NCBI RefSeq assembly: GCF_020037475.1 | Contig: NZ_JAIQDB010000013.1 | Location: forward strand, 1-37,996 | Length of the DNA stretch: 37,996 nt | DNA from: Sutcliffiella deserti | GTDB taxonomy: Bacteria; Bacillota; Bacilli; Bacillales; Bacillaceae_I | Direction of reading: 5' to 3' | Shown: positions 9,175-19,225 of the stretch, piece after piece | How positions within the stretch are numbered: position 1 is the stretch's first letter | Layout: each line of letters begins with the position of its first letter | Made by a program: the position numbers and the translations under genes | The notes under the pieces: model-generated | The model's input: the letters and a program-made list of their open reading frames with translations, nothing else | The model's database searches: none | What the model was told of the DNA's origin: nothing

Positions 9175-9456
9175 TTATTTTGCAGTAAAGCTGTTTTGAA
9201 TTTCTTGAACAATCTTCTCTGCGCCTTCACGACTTAAGATGATTTTTCCATCAGCAAGTGTTAGGTTGTTGTCCGATACTTCCCCAGTTACTTGACAAGT
9301 CATATTTGGCTTGTATTTCTTTAAGATGATTTTTTCTTCATCTACATAAATTTCTAAAGCATCTTTCTCAGCGATACCTAATGTTCTGCGAAGCTCGATT
9401 GGAATTACCACTCGGCCTAGCTCATCAACTTTACGTACAATACCAGTAGATTTCAT
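9175..9456 (-). CDS. abrB: transition state regulator AbrB
   Basis: AbrB represses many post-exponential genes during growth and is itself repressed by Spo0A~P. The 93-residue protein begins MKSTGIVRKVDELGRVVIPIE, the swapped-hairpin DNA-binding domain, and is nearly identical to B. subtilis AbrB over the first ~60 residues. I start it at 9456; a longer reading from 9477 would translate through the ribosome binding site (GGAGAGGGG). The promoter and tandem Spo0A boxes upstream are arranged as in B. subtilis. It is transcribed divergently from metS. A paralogous domain occurs in SpoVT in this window. Confidence 0.97.
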   Translation of the reverse strand: MKSTGIVRKVDELGRVVIPIELRRTLGIAEKDALEIYVDEEKIILKKYKPNMTCQVTGEVSDNNLTLADGKIILSREGAEKIVQEIQNSFTAK

Positions 9457-9516
9457 ATGAAAAATACCCCTCTCCATACCATAAATTATATTTTATTATT
9501 CAAGTAATCTATCAAT

Positions 9517-9533
9517 TTCGTCATTATTCGACA
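9517..9533 (-). promoter_or_regulatory. tandem Spo0A boxes downstream of the abrB promoter
   Basis: On the minus strand the sequence TGTCGAATAATGACGAA holds two 0A boxes (TGTCGAA and TGACGAA) separated by three bases. The same arrangement represses abrB in B. subtilis. They lie roughly 10-26 bases after the predicted transcription start. Confidence 0.85.
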
Positions 9534-9549
9534 AATCTTACGTACCCTT

Positions 9550-9578
9550 ATCATAACAAGATTTACAAAATACGTCAA
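9550..9578 (-). promoter_or_regulatory. sigma-A promoter of abrB
   Basis: On the minus strand TTGACG (9578-9573), a 17-base spacer, and TATGAT (9555-9550) form a strong sigma-A promoter placed just before the Spo0A boxes. Confidence 0.85.
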
Positions 9579-9735
9579 CTTTTTTGATTGAAAAAATTTG
9601 GATTTTTATAAAAAAATGTTAGTTAAAAGTTCAAAACCCCTTTAAGAATAAGGTTTTTCATTTTAAGGCCATTACTAACTCATTACAAATAATTACTTAT
9701 TTTGTAAGAGTATACTATATTCATTATAAACATGA

Positions 9736-9776
9736 TTCGACAAAATACAACTTTTTTATTCGACAAATTTTCGACA
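9736..9776. promoter_or_regulatory. cluster of three additional consensus Spo0A boxes
   Basis: TTCGACA, the complement of the 0A box TGTCGAA, occurs exactly at 9736-9742, 9759-9765 and 9770-9776, all in the same orientation. The last two are 11 bases apart, about one helical turn. The cluster lies ~160 bases upstream of the abrB -35 and ~63 bases upstream of the likely metS -35, in a very AT-rich spacer. What it regulates is unknown. Confidence 0.6.
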
Positions 9777-9838
9777 AAGAGGTTATTAAGTTATCATGAA
9801 ATAATAGTTTGGAATAAGGGGGAAAATTTACTCTTTAC

Positions 9839-9868
9839 TTAACATTCCTTTACTAAACCATGTATAAT
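9839..9868 (+). promoter_or_regulatory. likely promoter of metS
   Basis: TTAACA (9839-9844), an 18-base spacer and TATAAT (9863-9868) give a reasonable sigma-A promoter. The predicted leader is about 115 bases. Confidence 0.55.
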
Positions 9869-9925
9869 AGTAATAAAAATTAGGTTATATTGTTGGTACA
9901 TATAAATAAGAAGAAGACGCTCACT

Positions 9926-9948
9926 GCTCTCGTCCATTGGGCGAGAGC
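9926..9948 (+). promoter_or_regulatory. hairpin in the metS leader
   Basis: A 10-bp stem (9926-9935 with 9939-9948, one T-G wobble) with a 3-base loop is followed by an interrupted T-rich stretch. It lies 28 bases before the metS ribosome binding site. The leader is too short for a T-box and lacks its AGGGTGGNACCGCG motif. It could be a weak attenuator or an mRNA-stabilising stem. Confidence 0.45.
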
Positions 9949-9974
9949 TTTCTACTTTTATATGGTACGAATAA

Positions 9975-11987
<2,013 letters not shown>

Positions 11988-12017
11988 AAATTATTAAGGA
12001 ATACTATATTTAAAAAC

Positions 12018-12061
12018 CAAGAGATGTTTCACGTGTAACAACGGGTAGCGTCTCTTGTTTT
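12018..12061 (+). terminator. metS terminator enclosing a parS-like palindrome
   Basis: CAAGAGATG (12018-12026) pairs with CGTCTCTTG (12049-12057), followed by TTTT. The unusually long loop contains most of the parS-like 16-mer, which shares its first two bases with the left arm. Confidence 0.7.
12025..12040. promoter_or_regulatory. parS site (Spo0J/ParB binding)
   Basis: TGTTTCACGTGTAACA differs at one position from the B. subtilis parS consensus TGTTTCACGTGAAACA. parS sites nucleate ParB (Spo0J) spreading and SMC loading near the origin. I recall a B. subtilis parS site at the metS locus, which fits this position, though I could not check it. Confidence 0.8.
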
Positions 12062-12122
12062 CATATGCATCGAAGGTTCCTTTTTATTAGTATTTTTAAA
12101 AAATATACGGGAGTGTTTTTCT

Positions 12123-12890
12123 ATGTTATTTGATACACATGTGCATTTAAATGCAGACCAATATGAGGACGATCTGCAAGAAGTGATTGACCGTGCTCAG
12201 CAAGAGAAGGTAACGAATATGGTGGTGGTTGGATTTGATCGCAAAACAATAAAGCGTGCGATGGAATTGGTGGAGCAGTATGACTTTATCTACGCAGCTG
12301 TCGGATGGCACCCAGTGGATGCCATTGATATGAAGGAAGAAGATTTAGAATGGATCGAACAACTAGCACAGCATGATAAAGTAGTGGCAATTGGAGAGAT
12401 GGGGCTGGATTATCATTGGGATAAGTCACCAAAAGAGATACAAAAGGAAGTGTTCAGAAAGCAGATCCGCTTGGCAAAAAAGGTAAAGCTTCCGATTGTT
12501 ATTCATAACCGGGATGCCACGGCTGATGTGGTAGAAATATTAAAAGAAGAAGATGCCAAAGAAGTAGGGGGAATCATGCATTGTTATACCGGAAGCATTG
12601 AGGTAGCGCAGGAATGTATGGAGATGAATTTCTATCTATCATTCGGGGGCCCTGTTACATTCAAAAATGCTAAAAAACCAAAAGAGGTGGTAAAGGAGAT
12701 TCCAATGGATAGGTTGTTAATAGAAACCGACTGCCCATACCTGACACCCCACCCATACCGTGGTAAAAGAAACGAACCTAGTTATGTACGCTTTGTTGCA
12801 GAGCAGATAGCAGAGTTAAGGGAGATGTCAGTGGAAGAAGTAGCAGAAAAAACAACGGCAAATGCAAAGAAATTATTCGGCATTAATTGA
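12123..12890 (+). CDS. tatD: TatD family metal-dependent hydrolase / DNase (YabD)
   Basis: TatD-family enzymes are TIM-barrel, two-metal hydrolases with 3'-5' exonuclease activity. The 255-residue protein keeps every metal motif: DTHVHLN at the N-terminus, GEMGLDYHW, IHNRDA, MHCYTGS and ETDCPYLTPHPYRG. The exact cellular role of this paralogue is not known. A weak ribosome binding site (GGGAG) lies before the ATG. It follows metS, as in B. subtilis. Confidence 0.93.
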   Translation: MLFDTHVHLNADQYEDDLQEVIDRAQQEKVTNMVVVGFDRKTIKRAMELVEQYDFIYAAVGWHPVDAIDMKEEDLEWIEQLAQHDKVVAIGEMGLDYHWDKSPKEIQKEVFRKQIRLAKKVKLPIVIHNRDATADVVEILKEEDAKEVGGIMHCYTGSIEVAQECMEMNFYLSFGGPVTFKNAKKPKEVVKEIPMDRLLIETDCPYLTPHPYRGKRNEPSYVRFVAEQIAELREMSVEEVAEKTTANAKKLFGIN

Positions 12891-13057
12891 CAAAAAGGCC
12901 TGTCGCATTAGGAGGATACTTGTCCAAATGCACCATAAACAAAAGAGTTCTAGCTTTCTTCTTCTCTACATAGGATAATCGTGTCGATATCTTTCACTTC
13001 CCTTTTGTAAAAATATTCTGCATAATAGACAATACGGTCAAGCAAGCAAAAGAAGGG

Positions 13058-13086
13058 TTGACAAGTATCGTACATGTCTATATAAT
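13058..13086 (+). promoter_or_regulatory. consensus sigma-A promoter of yabE
   Basis: TTGACA (13058-13063), exactly 17 bases, then TATAAT (13081-13086) is a perfect sigma-A consensus. The predicted transcription start near 13093 leaves a leader of only ~25 bases before the yabE ATG. Confidence 0.8.
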
Positions 13087-13117
13087 TCCATCCGAGGAGA
13101 AGGAGGCGTTTTTTTGC

Positions 13118-14320
13118 ATGTTACATAACATGAAAAAACTGTTTTCTGGTTCGTTGAGTAAGACCAAACTAGCGATAATGATTACTAGTTTTATAGTCTT
13201 ATCAACTATACTTGGCTTTGGTGTCTTTCATGGCACAAAAGCAGCTGTTACAGTGAATATTGACGGAGAAGAAGTACTACTACACACGCATGCTGAAACC
13301 GTAGCAGATATACTTAAAGACCTAAATATTTCAATTCACCCAGAGGATCACTTGCATCCCTCAGAGAGCACAAAAGTAACCGATTCGATGCAAATAGTAT
13401 GGGACCCTGCCAAAGAAATACAGCTGGTCATAGATAGTGATGAGCAAATGGTGTGGACGACAGCAAAAACAGTAGAAGAGTTACTGACTCAAGAAGAGAT
13501 ACAACTATCAACTCACGATAAAGTAAATGTAAGTCTGAATGATACCATCAAAGATAATTTGGTTATAAGGATTAATAAAGCCTTCCAAGTCACCTTGGAT
13601 GTTGGTGGAGAAAAACAAGAAATATGGTCTACTTCGACTACGGTCGCTGACTTTTTAGAACAGCAAGAAATCACAATAAATGATCTTGACCGAGTGGAGC
13701 CAAGCTTAGAAGAACTGGTAGCAATGGATTCTGTAGTAAAAGTTACTAGAGTTGAAAAAGTCACCGATGTAGTGGAAGAGACTGTAGAATACGGTGTTGT
13801 CACAAGAAACGATGGCAACCTGGAAAAAGGGAAAGAGCAACTCGTTCAACAAGGGCAAGAAGGAACGATTGCCAAGCATTATGAAGTAATACTTGAGAAC
13901 GGAAAAGAAGTGTCTCGTGAATTAGTGAAAGAAGAGACATTAAAAGAGTCACTAGATCGAATTGTTGCGGTAGGTACGAAAGCTCCGCCACAACCAACAC
14001 AAGTTGTTTCGCGTAGTACGGAAACTAGCTCCAAGGAATTTTATGTTTCGTCCACGGCCTATACGGCTTTCTGTAACGGATGCAGTGGTGTAACGAGTAC
14101 CGGAATTAACCTAAGAACAAATCCCGGTATGAAAGTAATTGCAGTCGATCCAAGTGTCATACCTTTAGGAACAAAAGTGTATGTAGAGGGCTATGGATAT
14201 GCCGTTGCTGGAGATACTGGTGGTGCGATAAAGGGAAATAAGATTGATGTATTCTTTCCTGATAAAGAAACTGCTTACCGGTGGGGAAGAAAAAGAGTAA
14301 AAATTAAAATCATTGACTAA
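13118..14320 (+). CDS. yabE: YabE: DUF348/G5/3D-domain cell-wall protein, Rpf-like
   Basis: YabE resembles resuscitation-promoting factors and is expected to act on peptidoglycan outside the cell. The 400-residue protein has an N-terminal hydrophobic segment (AIMITSFIVLSTILGFGVF), repeated ubiquitin-like DUF348 units (VNIDGEEVLLHTHAETVADILKDL and two relatives), a G5 domain, and a C-terminal 3D domain with the aspartates in AVDPSVIPLG, AGDTGG and NKIDVFF. AAGGAGG lies 11 bases before the ATG at 13118. A longer reading from a TTG at 13058 is unlikely because that TTG is the -35 of a perfect promoter. In B. subtilis, yabE is controlled by an antisense RNA; I see no evidence for or against that here. 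Confidence 0.9.
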   Translation: MLHNMKKLFSGSLSKTKLAIMITSFIVLSTILGFGVFHGTKAAVTVNIDGEEVLLHTHAETVADILKDLNISIHPEDHLHPSESTKVTDSMQIVWDPAKEIQLVIDSDEQMVWTTAKTVEELLTQEEIQLSTHDKVNVSLNDTIKDNLVIRINKAFQVTLDVGGEKQEIWSTSTTVADFLEQQEITINDLDRVEPSLEELVAMDSVVKVTRVEKVTDVVEETVEYGVVTRNDGNLEKGKEQLVQQGQEGTIAKHYEVILENGKEVSRELVKEETLKESLDRIVAVGTKAPPQPTQVVSRSTETSSKEFYVSSTAYTAFCNGCSGVTSTGINLRTNPGMKVIAVDPSVIPLGTKVYVEGYGYAVAGDTGGAIKGNKIDVFFPDKETAYRWGRKRVKIKIID

Positions 14321-14330
14321 TTTAACTATC

Positions 14331-14360
14331 TGCAGAGGGTTGTTCAACCTCTGCTTTTTT
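14331..14360 (+). terminator. yabE terminator
   Basis: GCAGAGG (14332-14338) pairs with CCTCTGC (14348-14354) and is followed by six T residues. Confidence 0.9.
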
Positions 14361-14506
14361 CTGTTATGATGGAAAAGCAGAAAAGCTACGCCCACTCATA
14401 GATATTAGGCAAGTTAGATAAAATAAAGTAGAATACAAACTATTGAACGTTTCAACTATATAGACGTATGTAGGTGTTAGAAAGTTTCACTATTTTGGAG
14501 GAAATT

Positions 14507-15061
14507 ATGAAAATCAAAGAAATAATTGTGGTAGAAGGAAAAGACGATACCGTTACCATAAAAAGAGCGGTGGATGCTGATACCATAGAAACTGGTGGAT
14601 CTGCAATTAATGAAGAAATACTAAGTAGAATCAAGCATGCACAAAATACTCGAGGGGTAATTGTATTTACGGACCCTGATTATCCTGGTGAAAAAATAAG
14701 GCATACAATAAGGGAGGCAGTTCCAGGATGCAAACATGCATTTCTTCCAAAAAGTCTCGCTAAGGGTAAAAAGGGAAAAGGGATCGGAGTGGAACACGCT
14801 TCAGTAAAGTCCATTCAAGAGGCACTTGCAGGATTACATCAAGAATATGAGCAAGTAATGGAACCTATTCCATTTGAAATTCTCGTGTACTGGGGCCTAA
14901 TTGCAGGACCTTCTGCTAAGAAGCGAAGAGAGCGAATAGGAGAGTATTTAAATATCGGGTATACAAACGGAAAGCAGCTTCAAAAGCGTCTTCAGATGTT
15001 TCATATCACACAAGAACAACTAGAAGAAGCATTAGTTAAACTAGACCAGGAGGAGCAATAA
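14507..15061 (+). CDS. rnmV: ribonuclease M5
   Basis: RNase M5 makes the final double cut that matures 5S rRNA, acting with ribosomal protein L18. The 184-residue protein has the TOPRIM signature: VVEGKDD near residue 9 and VFTDPDYPGEKIR with the DxD metal ligands. I start it at 14507, where TGGAGGA lies 4 bases upstream; a GTG at 14474 would add 11 unsupported residues. Its stop touches the ksgA start, so the two rRNA-maturation genes are probably translationally coupled. Confidence 0.95.
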   Translation: MKIKEIIVVEGKDDTVTIKRAVDADTIETGGSAINEEILSRIKHAQNTRGVIVFTDPDYPGEKIRHTIREAVPGCKHAFLPKSLAKGKKGKGIGVEHASVKSIQEALAGLHQEYEQVMEPIPFEILVYWGLIAGPSAKKRRERIGEYLNIGYTNGKQLQKRLQMFHITQEQLEEALVKLDQEEQ

Positions 15062-15963
<902 letters not shown>

Positions 15964-16061
15964 GAATTAAGGAAAACCTGTTAGGTGGCCTTCTTTACGT
16001 TGCTAATTAAAGGTTTCACTTGAAGAGCTAGGTTGAAAATGTAGGTTGCTGATATAACTCA

Positions 16062-16192
16062 CTGTTCCTTTGCGTTTCAGGTGATCGCGCTTTCCGCGGG
16101 GCGGTGCGGGAGCCTCCTCGGCTGCGCCTGTGGGGTCTCCCGTCTACCGCTATCGCCCGCAGGAGTCGATCACCTTCCACTTCAATCCACAG
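16062..16192 (+). repeat. palindromic element, copy 1
   Basis: A 131-bp element running from CTGTTCC to CCACAG. The outer stem is AGGTGATCG with CGATCACCT and the inner stem is CGGGAG with CTCCCG. It has two extra bases after the left arm compared with copies 2-4. Its right half is shared with copy 4. Confidence 0.85.
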
Positions 16193-16290
16193 GGGGAGCA
16201 TTTTATATGTGAGGACCTTCTTTAGATTGCTCATTAAAGTTTTCACTTGAAGAGCTAGTCTGAAAATAGGTTGGGTTCTTTTGAAAGTCC

Positions 16291-16419
16291 CTGTTCCTTT
16301 GCGTTTCAGGTGATCGCTTTCCGCGGGGCGGTGCGGGAGCCTCCTCGGCTTTGCCTGCGGGGTCTCCCGTCTACCGCTATCTCCCGCAGGAGTCGAACAC
16401 CTTCCACTCCAATCCACAG
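16291..16419 (+). repeat. palindromic element, copy 2
   Basis: A 129-bp copy. The right outer arm is CGAACACCT, one mismatch to AGGTGATCG. Its body and right flank are identical to copy 3. Confidence 0.85.
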
Positions 16420-16492
16420 GGAGAAGTACTTTTTATATCTGGTGACACTTTACCTGCTAGCCTGTGAATAGCTAGGGTACTGTATTAACTCA

Positions 16493-16621
16493 CTGTTCCT
16501 TTGCGTTTCAGGTGATCGCTTTCCGCGGGGCGGTGCGGGAGCCTCCTCGGCTTTGCCTGCGGGGTCTCCCGTCTACCGCTATCTCCCGCAGGAGTCGAAC
16601 ACCTTCCACTCCAATCCACAG
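16493..16621 (+). repeat. palindromic element, copy 3
   Basis: A 129-bp copy exactly 202 bp after copy 2. The body and the ~73-bp right flank repeat those of copy 2, showing a recent tandem duplication. Confidence 0.85.
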
Positions 16622-16694
16622 GGAGAAGTACTTTTTATATCTGGTGACACTTTACCTGCTAGCCTGTGAATAGCTAGGGTACTGTATTAACTCA

Positions 16695-16823
16695 CTGTTC
16701 CTTTGCGTTTCAGGTGATCGCTTTCCGCGGGGCGGTGCGGGAGCCTCCTCGGCTGCGCCTGTGGGGTCTCCCGTCTACCGCTATCGCCCGCAGGAGTCGA
16801 TCACCTTCCACTCCAATCCACAG
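16695..16823 (+). repeat. palindromic element, copy 4 (mosaic)
   Basis: A 129-bp copy 202 bp after copy 3. Its left flank and left part match copy 3, while from GGCTGCGCCTGTGGGG onward it matches copy 1, including the perfect arm CGATCACCT. Confidence 0.85.
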
Positions 16824-16959
16824 GGGAAAGCACTTTAGACAAAAGGTCATTTTCCCACCTTGATTATAGTGATTATTTTTTATATAGAATTCTAAGTTTT
16901 ATATAGGTGAGTCGGTTTAAAGGACCTTAATGACCACCTATTGAACTTTTGGTACCAAG

Positions 16960-17086
16960 CTGTGGATCGGATCGAAAGGCGGAGACTCCTGGGGGAGGTA
17001 GTGCTTTGGGACGACCCCGCTGGCGTTTCGCCGAGGCGGCTTCCCAAGCGCCCCGCGGACGCGACGCCTTTCGTGGAGAGGAACAG
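16960..17086 (-). repeat. palindromic element, copy 5 (divergent, inverted)
   Basis: A 127-bp inverted copy from CTGTGGAT to GGAACAG. It keeps the CCGCGGGGCG and GCGGGGT blocks, but its outer stem is CGAAAGGCG with CGCCTTTCG and its inner stem is TTGGGA with TCCCAA. The stems pair although the sequence differs from copies 1-4. Confidence 0.8.
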
Positions 17087-17198
17087 CGTCATATAACTGA
17101 ACACCTTAATATTGCATGGCAAGTTAAATCACTGCTTTACCAGCCAAAAACTCTAATTAATACCACGGCAGCCGAGTCCTATAATAGTCAATTCACTC

Positions 17199-17226
17199 AC
17201 ATACCTACCCTCCTTTGCATATCTTA
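17199..17226 (+). promoter_or_regulatory. sigma-K promoter of yabG
   Basis: CATATCTTA (17218-17226) matches the sigma-K -10 pattern CATANNNTA exactly, with ACA (17199-17201) 16 bases upstream as the -35. yabG is a sigma-K gene in B. subtilis. Confidence 0.7.
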
Positions 17227-17277
17227 GTTTAGGAAATAAGTTGGGATAAATGCAGCCTCTCAGTTGGAGGGAAGAAC

Positions 17278-18168
17278 ATGAGAATAAAGGTTGGAGATAT
17301 AGTTGCACGTAAATCATATAATTGTGATTTGTCCTTCCGTGTGATGGATATTCATGAAAATGAAAACAAACAATTAGTGGTCATGTTATATGGAGAAGAC
17401 GTTCGATTGATGGCAGATGCCCCTTACCAGGACCTTCAATTAGTGGATGGCAAAGAGTTGATGACACGGAAACAAAAAGCATATTCTATAGAAAATAAAT
17501 CATTGCAATTATTTAAACAAGACTATCAGCTTATAAGAGAGAAAAATGAGTATAATGCAACAGGTGGTTATAGTACCGAGCAAGATTACTTTCAGGTTCC
17601 AGGCAGAGTGCTTCACATAGATGGAGATCCATTGTATCTAAAAAAATGTCTTGACCTTTATGAAAGAATTGGCGTGCCAGTTAAAGGAATACATGCTAAT
17701 GAAAAAGAGATGCCAGTGAAAATTGCCGAATGGATGAAGCAATACCGACCAGACATTTTAGTGATAACAGGTCATGATGCTTATTCTAAAAGCAAGGGAA
17801 AGGTTTCCGATATTTCAGCATATCGTCATTCGCAACACTTCGTTCAAACAGTACAAGAAGCTCGCAAGATTCAACCAAACTTAGATCAGCTAGTTATATT
17901 TGCCGGAGCTTGCCAGTCGCATTTTGAATCCCTTATTCAATCAGGTGCGAATTTTGCTAGTTCACCTTCAAGAGTAAATATTCATGCTCTAGATCCTGTA
18001 TATATTGTAGCCAGAATCTGTTTTACCCCTTTTATGGAGCGGGTGAATGTGTGGGATGTATTGAGAAATACGTTAACTGGTGATAAAGGCCTCGGTGGAA
18101 TAGATACACGGGGCGTTCTTAGGACAGGGATGCCCTATCGGACTCATTCCGAGGAAGATGACTCTTAA
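17278..18168 (+). CDS. yabG: sporulation-specific protease YabG
   Basis: YabG is a cysteine protease of the mother cell that processes spore coat and cortex-associated proteins late in sporulation. In the 296 residues, H166 (ITGHDAYS) and C212 (FAGACQSHFE) are the likely catalytic pair; their spacing of 46 equals that of the H161/C207 pair I recall from Clostridioides difficile YabG. TTGGAGGGAAG precedes the ATG. A sigma-K promoter lies ~50 bases upstream and a terminator overlaps the stop codon, so it is a single-gene unit. Confidence 0.93.
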   Translation: MRIKVGDIVARKSYNCDLSFRVMDIHENENKQLVVMLYGEDVRLMADAPYQDLQLVDGKELMTRKQKAYSIENKSLQLFKQDYQLIREKNEYNATGGYSTEQDYFQVPGRVLHIDGDPLYLKKCLDLYERIGVPVKGIHANEKEMPVKIAEWMKQYRPDILVITGHDAYSKSKGKVSDISAYRHSQHFVQTVQEARKIQPNLDQLVIFAGACQSHFESLIQSGANFASSPSRVNIHALDPVYIVARICFTPFMERVNVWDVLRNTLTGDKGLGGIDTRGVLRTGMPYRTHSEEDDS

Positions 18169-18193
18169 CGTATAACAAGTTAAGGGTTTTTTT
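18164..18193 (+). terminator. yabG terminator
   Basis: CTTAAC (18164-18169) pairs with GTTAAG (18179-18184), followed by GG and a seven-T run. Confidence 0.8.
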
Positions 18194-18290
18194 GCATATT
18201 TTATTAAAGTTCGGAACTTTTTACATAAAACAGTAAAAAGTTGTAAATAGTAATTGTAGACATATGGAGATTATTGTTGAAGAAAAGTTA

Positions 18291-18320
18291 TTGACATGCA
18301 CCTTTTAGGGTTGATATAAT
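18291..18320 (+). promoter_or_regulatory. upstream sigma-A promoter of veg
   Basis: TTGACA (18291-18296), an 18-base spacer and TATAAT (18315-18320) form a consensus promoter upstream of the position corresponding to the classical veg promoter. Confidence 0.7.
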
Positions 18321-18332
18321 TTTAAGTTTTAT

Positions 18333-18361
18333 TTGAATTTTCTCTTGTGGCGTGTTATACT
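18333..18361 (+). promoter_or_regulatory. proximal promoter of veg
   Basis: TTGAAT (18333-18338), 17 bases, TATACT (18356-18361). The context (TTTTATTTGA before and TAGTGAGGTGG after) aligns with the well-known strong B. subtilis veg promoter, although both hexamers are further from consensus here. Confidence 0.65.
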
Positions 18362-18388
18362 ATATATAATATAGTGAGGTGGAGTAAA

Positions 18389-18649
18389 ATGGGAAAAACG
18401 TTGGTTGATATCAAAAGAACGTTAGATTCTAATTTAGGGAAAAAGTTAACACTCCGTGCAAATGGTGGTCGTAGAAAAACGATCGAACGAATCGGTATTT
18501 TAGCTGAGACTTATCCATCTGTATTTGTAATAGAACTAGATCAAGACGAAAATGCTTTTGAACGCGTATCCTACAGCTATGCAGATGTCCTCACAGAAAC
18601 GGTACAACTTACATTCTTTGAAGAAGGTATGGCAATTAGTGGGCAGTAA
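18389..18649 (+). CDS. veg: Veg protein (biofilm regulator)
   Basis: Veg is an abundant small protein that in B. subtilis stimulates biofilm matrix genes by counteracting SinR. The 86 residues match its length, with the conserved core [20 protein letters not shown] and [17 protein letters not shown] start it at 18389, with GAGGTGGAG just upstream as in B. subtilis; a longer frame from 18347 would run through the promoter. Two promoters precede it and a terminator follows. Confidence 0.95.
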   Translation: MGKTLVDIKRTLDSNLGKKLTLRANGGRRKTIERIGILAETYPSVFVIELDQDENAFERVSYSYADVLTETVQLTFFEEGMAISGQ

Positions 18650-18670
18650 ACTTTCCGTTTGCTGCTTTTT
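18643..18670 (+). terminator. veg terminator
   Basis: GCAGTAAAC (18643-18651) pairs with GTTTGCTGC (18657-18665) with one wobble, followed by TTTTT. The left arm overlaps the veg stop codon. Confidence 0.8.
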
Positions 18671-18833
18671 GTTTTGTCTAAAATCTTAGCCCGACTGTTT
18701 TTGTTTTACCCGCACCTGTTTAGCTCTCAGGATTCTTCCCGTGGAACCTTTCTGTGAATGTAGCCTCTATAGGAAGCACAGAGCTAGACAGAACCAAACG
18801 TTTTATTGCTTCATAAACATCTTTAAGTACCCA

Positions 18834-18864
18834 CTTATAATAATGAAATAAACTACCCATACTA
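18834..18864 (+). promoter_or_regulatory. candidate sigma-G promoter of sspF
   Basis: CATACTA (18858-18864) is the exact sigma-G -10. The -35 is weak: CTTATA (18834-18839) with an 18-base spacer keeps only the ATA half. sspF is a forespore gene, which supports the call. Confidence 0.55.
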
Positions 18865-18905
18865 ATGAATGTCACCATGATAGATCATAAAGGAGGCCGC
18901 TGCGA

Positions 18906-19088
18906 TTGAGTAAACGACGTGGTATGATGTCTTATCAGTTAAAAGAGGAGCTTGCAAAAGAGCTTGGCTTCTATGATGTGGTGCAACAAGAAGGCTGGGG
19001 AGCAATCCGGGCAAAAGATGCTGGTAATATGGTGAAAAAAGCGATTGAACTAGCCGAACAACAACTAATTCAGAACCAACAAAAGTAA
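18906..19088 (+). CDS. sspF: small acid-soluble spore protein SspF, alpha/beta type
   Basis: Alpha/beta-type SASPs coat forespore DNA and protect it from UV and heat. The 60-residue protein has the family signature: [35 protein letters not shown]. The length matches B. subtilis SspF (61). The start is TTG at 18906, 9 bases after AAAGGAGG. It has its own sigma-G-like promoter and a strong terminator, so it is a monocistronic forespore gene placed between veg and ispE as in B. subtilis. Confidence 0.95.
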   Translation: MSKRRGMMSYQLKEELAKELGFYDVVQQEGWGAIRAKDAGNMVKKAIELAEQQLIQNQQK

Positions 19089-19100
19089 CATTACTACGGA

Positions 19101-19131
19101 AACCGAGGTGTGTGACACTTCGGTTTTTTTT
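19101..19131 (+). terminator. sspF terminator
   Basis: AACCGAGGTGT (19101-19111) pairs with ACACTTCGGTT (19115-19125) with one wobble, and an eight-T run follows. Confidence 0.9.
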
Positions 19132-19179
19132 AGATAGCATAATATTTGACAAAATACGAGATATTTCTACATAAGAATG

Positions 19180-19188
19180 TGGTACAAT
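19180..19188 (+). promoter_or_regulatory. possible extended -10 promoter of ispE
   Basis: TGGTACAAT is an extended -10 (TGN then TACAAT). No good -35 stands at 17 bases; a TTGACA at 19146 is 31 bases away, too far to pair with it. The position is right for ispE. Confidence 0.4.
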
Positions 19189-19225
19189 ACATAAATAATT
19201 GGAGACGAAAAAAGTAGGTGAAGAT

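Larger units (their letters stand above)
15964..17180. repeat. repeat-rich intergenic region with five ~129-bp elements
   Basis: This gene-free stretch separates ksgA from yabG. It holds four tandem plus-oriented copies and one minus-oriented divergent copy of the same palindromic element. Flanks of copies 1 and 2 are also related (GTTTCACTTGAAGAGCTA-like, about 75 bp), and the spacing is 229, 202 and 202 bp. Open frames here are fortuitous: they run through the palindromes and have no ribosome binding sites. Confidence 0.85.

Noticed and set aside
16177..16192. AATCCACAG ends of the palindromic elements considered as DnaA boxes
   Set aside because: They differ at two positions from TTATCCACA and occur only as the fixed terminus of the element.
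16062..16823. Regularly spaced repeats considered as a CRISPR array
   Set aside because: The repeat is ~129 bp, the spacers are nearly identical to each other, and no cas genes are present.
16028..17227. Several open frames of 60-130 codons between ksgA and yabG
   Set aside because: They run through the GC-rich palindromic elements on both strands, have arginine/proline-rich composition typical of non-coding palindromes, and lack ribosome binding sites.
19146..19151. TTGACA considered as the -35 of the ispE promoter
   Set aside because: It is 31 bases from the TACAAT, and no good -10 stands 17 bases downstream of it.
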